From the NCBI GenBank assembly GCA_964351025.1, contig CAYGLV010000089.1:1-5830 (forward strand): 5,830 bases of DNA. The letters run 5' to 3'. Position 1 is the first letter of the stretch, and every line of letters begins with the position of its first letter. This DNA is from CAYGLV01 sp964351025 (GTDB taxonomy: Bacteria; Actinomycetota; Thermoleophilia; Gaiellales; Gaiellaceae). Under the pieces are notes generated by a model, which saw nothing but the letters and a program-made list of their open reading frames with translations, did not search any database and had not been told where the DNA came from. Of this stretch, positions 5,602 through 5,830 are shown piece by piece. The translations under genes were made by a program, and so were the position numbers.

Positions 5602-5769
5602 GTGAGCCCTCCGGCCCCGGTCTCCGAGCCCTACGCCGAGCCATGCCTGCGCTGCGGCGCGGCGATGGACTGGCGCCACCAGACCTGGCAGTGCCCGCGC
5701 TGCCGCTTCAAGCTCGGCTGCTGCGAGGGCGAGTCCCCGGAGGCGTGCACGCCACCGGCGGCGGCGTAG
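5602..5769 (+). CDS. Small Cys-rich zinc-ribbon protein
   Basis: A 55-residue protein from GTG 5602 to TAG 5767-5769. It carries a classic zinc-ribbon arrangement, CLRC (Cys15/Cys18) and CPRC (Cys31/Cys34) separated by 12 residues that include two tryptophans. Further cysteines at 40, 41 and 49 make seven in all. The N-terminal 14 residues are Pro-rich and likely disordered, as is the Ala/Pro tail. The later in-frame ATG (Met22) would remove the first CxxC, so GTG is preferred. It is probably a zinc-binding protein for protein or nucleic-acid contact; no specific family is recognised. The gene lies between tRNA-Cys (divergent) and a cyclase-domain gene beginning 9 bp downstream. Confidence 0.72.
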   Translation: MSPPAPVSEPYAEPCLRCGAAMDWRHQTWQCPRCRFKLGCCEGESPEACTPPAAA

Positions 5770-5772
5770 ACT
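5767..5772 (+). promoter_or_regulatory. Candidate -10 for leaderless cyclase gene, overlapping a stop codon
   Basis: TAGACT fits the TAnnnT -10 pattern and ends six bases before GTG 5779. Its first three bases are the stop codon of the zinc-ribbon gene. The spacer CGGCTC holds no ribosome-binding site, which supports leaderless expression. No clear -35. Confidence 0.4.
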
Positions 5773-5778
5773 CGGCTC

Positions 5779-5830
5779 GTGGCGTCATTCCCGACCGGCA
5801 CCGTCACGTTTCTCTTCTCCGACATCGAGG
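5779..5830 (+). CDS. N-terminus of class III adenylate/guanylate cyclase-domain protein (partial)
   Basis: Only the first 17 codons are present, from GTG 5779 to the right edge: MASFPTGTVTFLFSDIE. The P-x-G-T-V-T-F-L-F-S/T-D-I-E run is the hallmark first strand of actinobacterial class III nucleotidyl cyclase domains. The Asp in SDIE is the first metal-binding aspartate that coordinates Mg-ATP. Full-length relatives with this N-terminus are often large, with the cyclase followed by an AAA/NB-ARC-type ATPase and TPR or LuxR-type regions. Which form occurs here cannot be seen. There is no Shine-Dalgarno, and the start fits leaderless translation. Confidence 0.85.
   Translation, partial: MASFPTGTVTFLFSDIE

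Noticed and set aside
5482..5679. 66-residue N-terminal extension of the coiled-coil protein.
   Set aside because: It would be translated through the whole tRNA-Cys and part of the divergent zinc-ribbon gene.

Overview
The window is high-GC, densely packed DNA. GTG starts dominate, coding frames have strongly GC-biased third positions, and two genes look leaderless behind TAnnnT-type -10 elements. This suits a high-GC actinobacterium, possibly a Thermoleophilia-like lineage (Gaiellales/Solirubrobacterales). That placement is inference from style and gene content, not from a marker gene.

Region 1 (1-402): the 5' part of a leftward gene of uncertain family runs off the left edge. It is separated by a 92-bp, AT-rich divergent control region from a rightward operon. 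The control region holds a perfect TACAAC-N6-GTTGTA inverted repeat and a GACT-CAT-AGTC palindrome, the best operator candidates in the window.

Region 2 (403-3799, rightward operon): an ArsR-family repressor with three cysteines, a two-helix DUF2892/YgaP-like membrane protein, an MMPL-family RND-type transporter and a TSUP (TauE/SafE) permease. The first three overlap by 4 bp (ATGA, GTGA). The fourth follows 24 bp after the MMPL stop, in the same frame and without a canonical start codon. Its apparent Shine-Dalgarno lies inside a perfect 12-bp hairpin whose loop holds a CTG that is the likely start. ArsR, DUF2892 and TSUP together recall sulfide/persulfide-responsive loci such as the BigR type; the MMPL pump is the unusual partner. 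The working hypothesis is a thiol- or sulfur-sensing operon that moves sulfur species or a sulfur-containing metabolite.

Region 3 (3796-5555, leftward): tRNA-Cys(GCA), then a cysteine-free coiled-coil protein starting 3 nt after the tRNA discriminator base, then an agmatinase-family ureohydrolase with all metal ligands intact. These three are tightly spaced and probably co-transcribed. The ureohydrolase stop overlaps the TSUP stop tail-to-tail in a shared CTAG.

Region 4 (5556-5830, rightward): a 55-residue Cys-rich zinc-ribbon protein with its own probable leaderless promoter. It is followed by the first 17 codons of a class III adenylate/guanylate cyclase-domain protein that continues beyond the right edge. 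No mobile element, CRISPR array, rRNA or convincing intrinsic terminator is visible.
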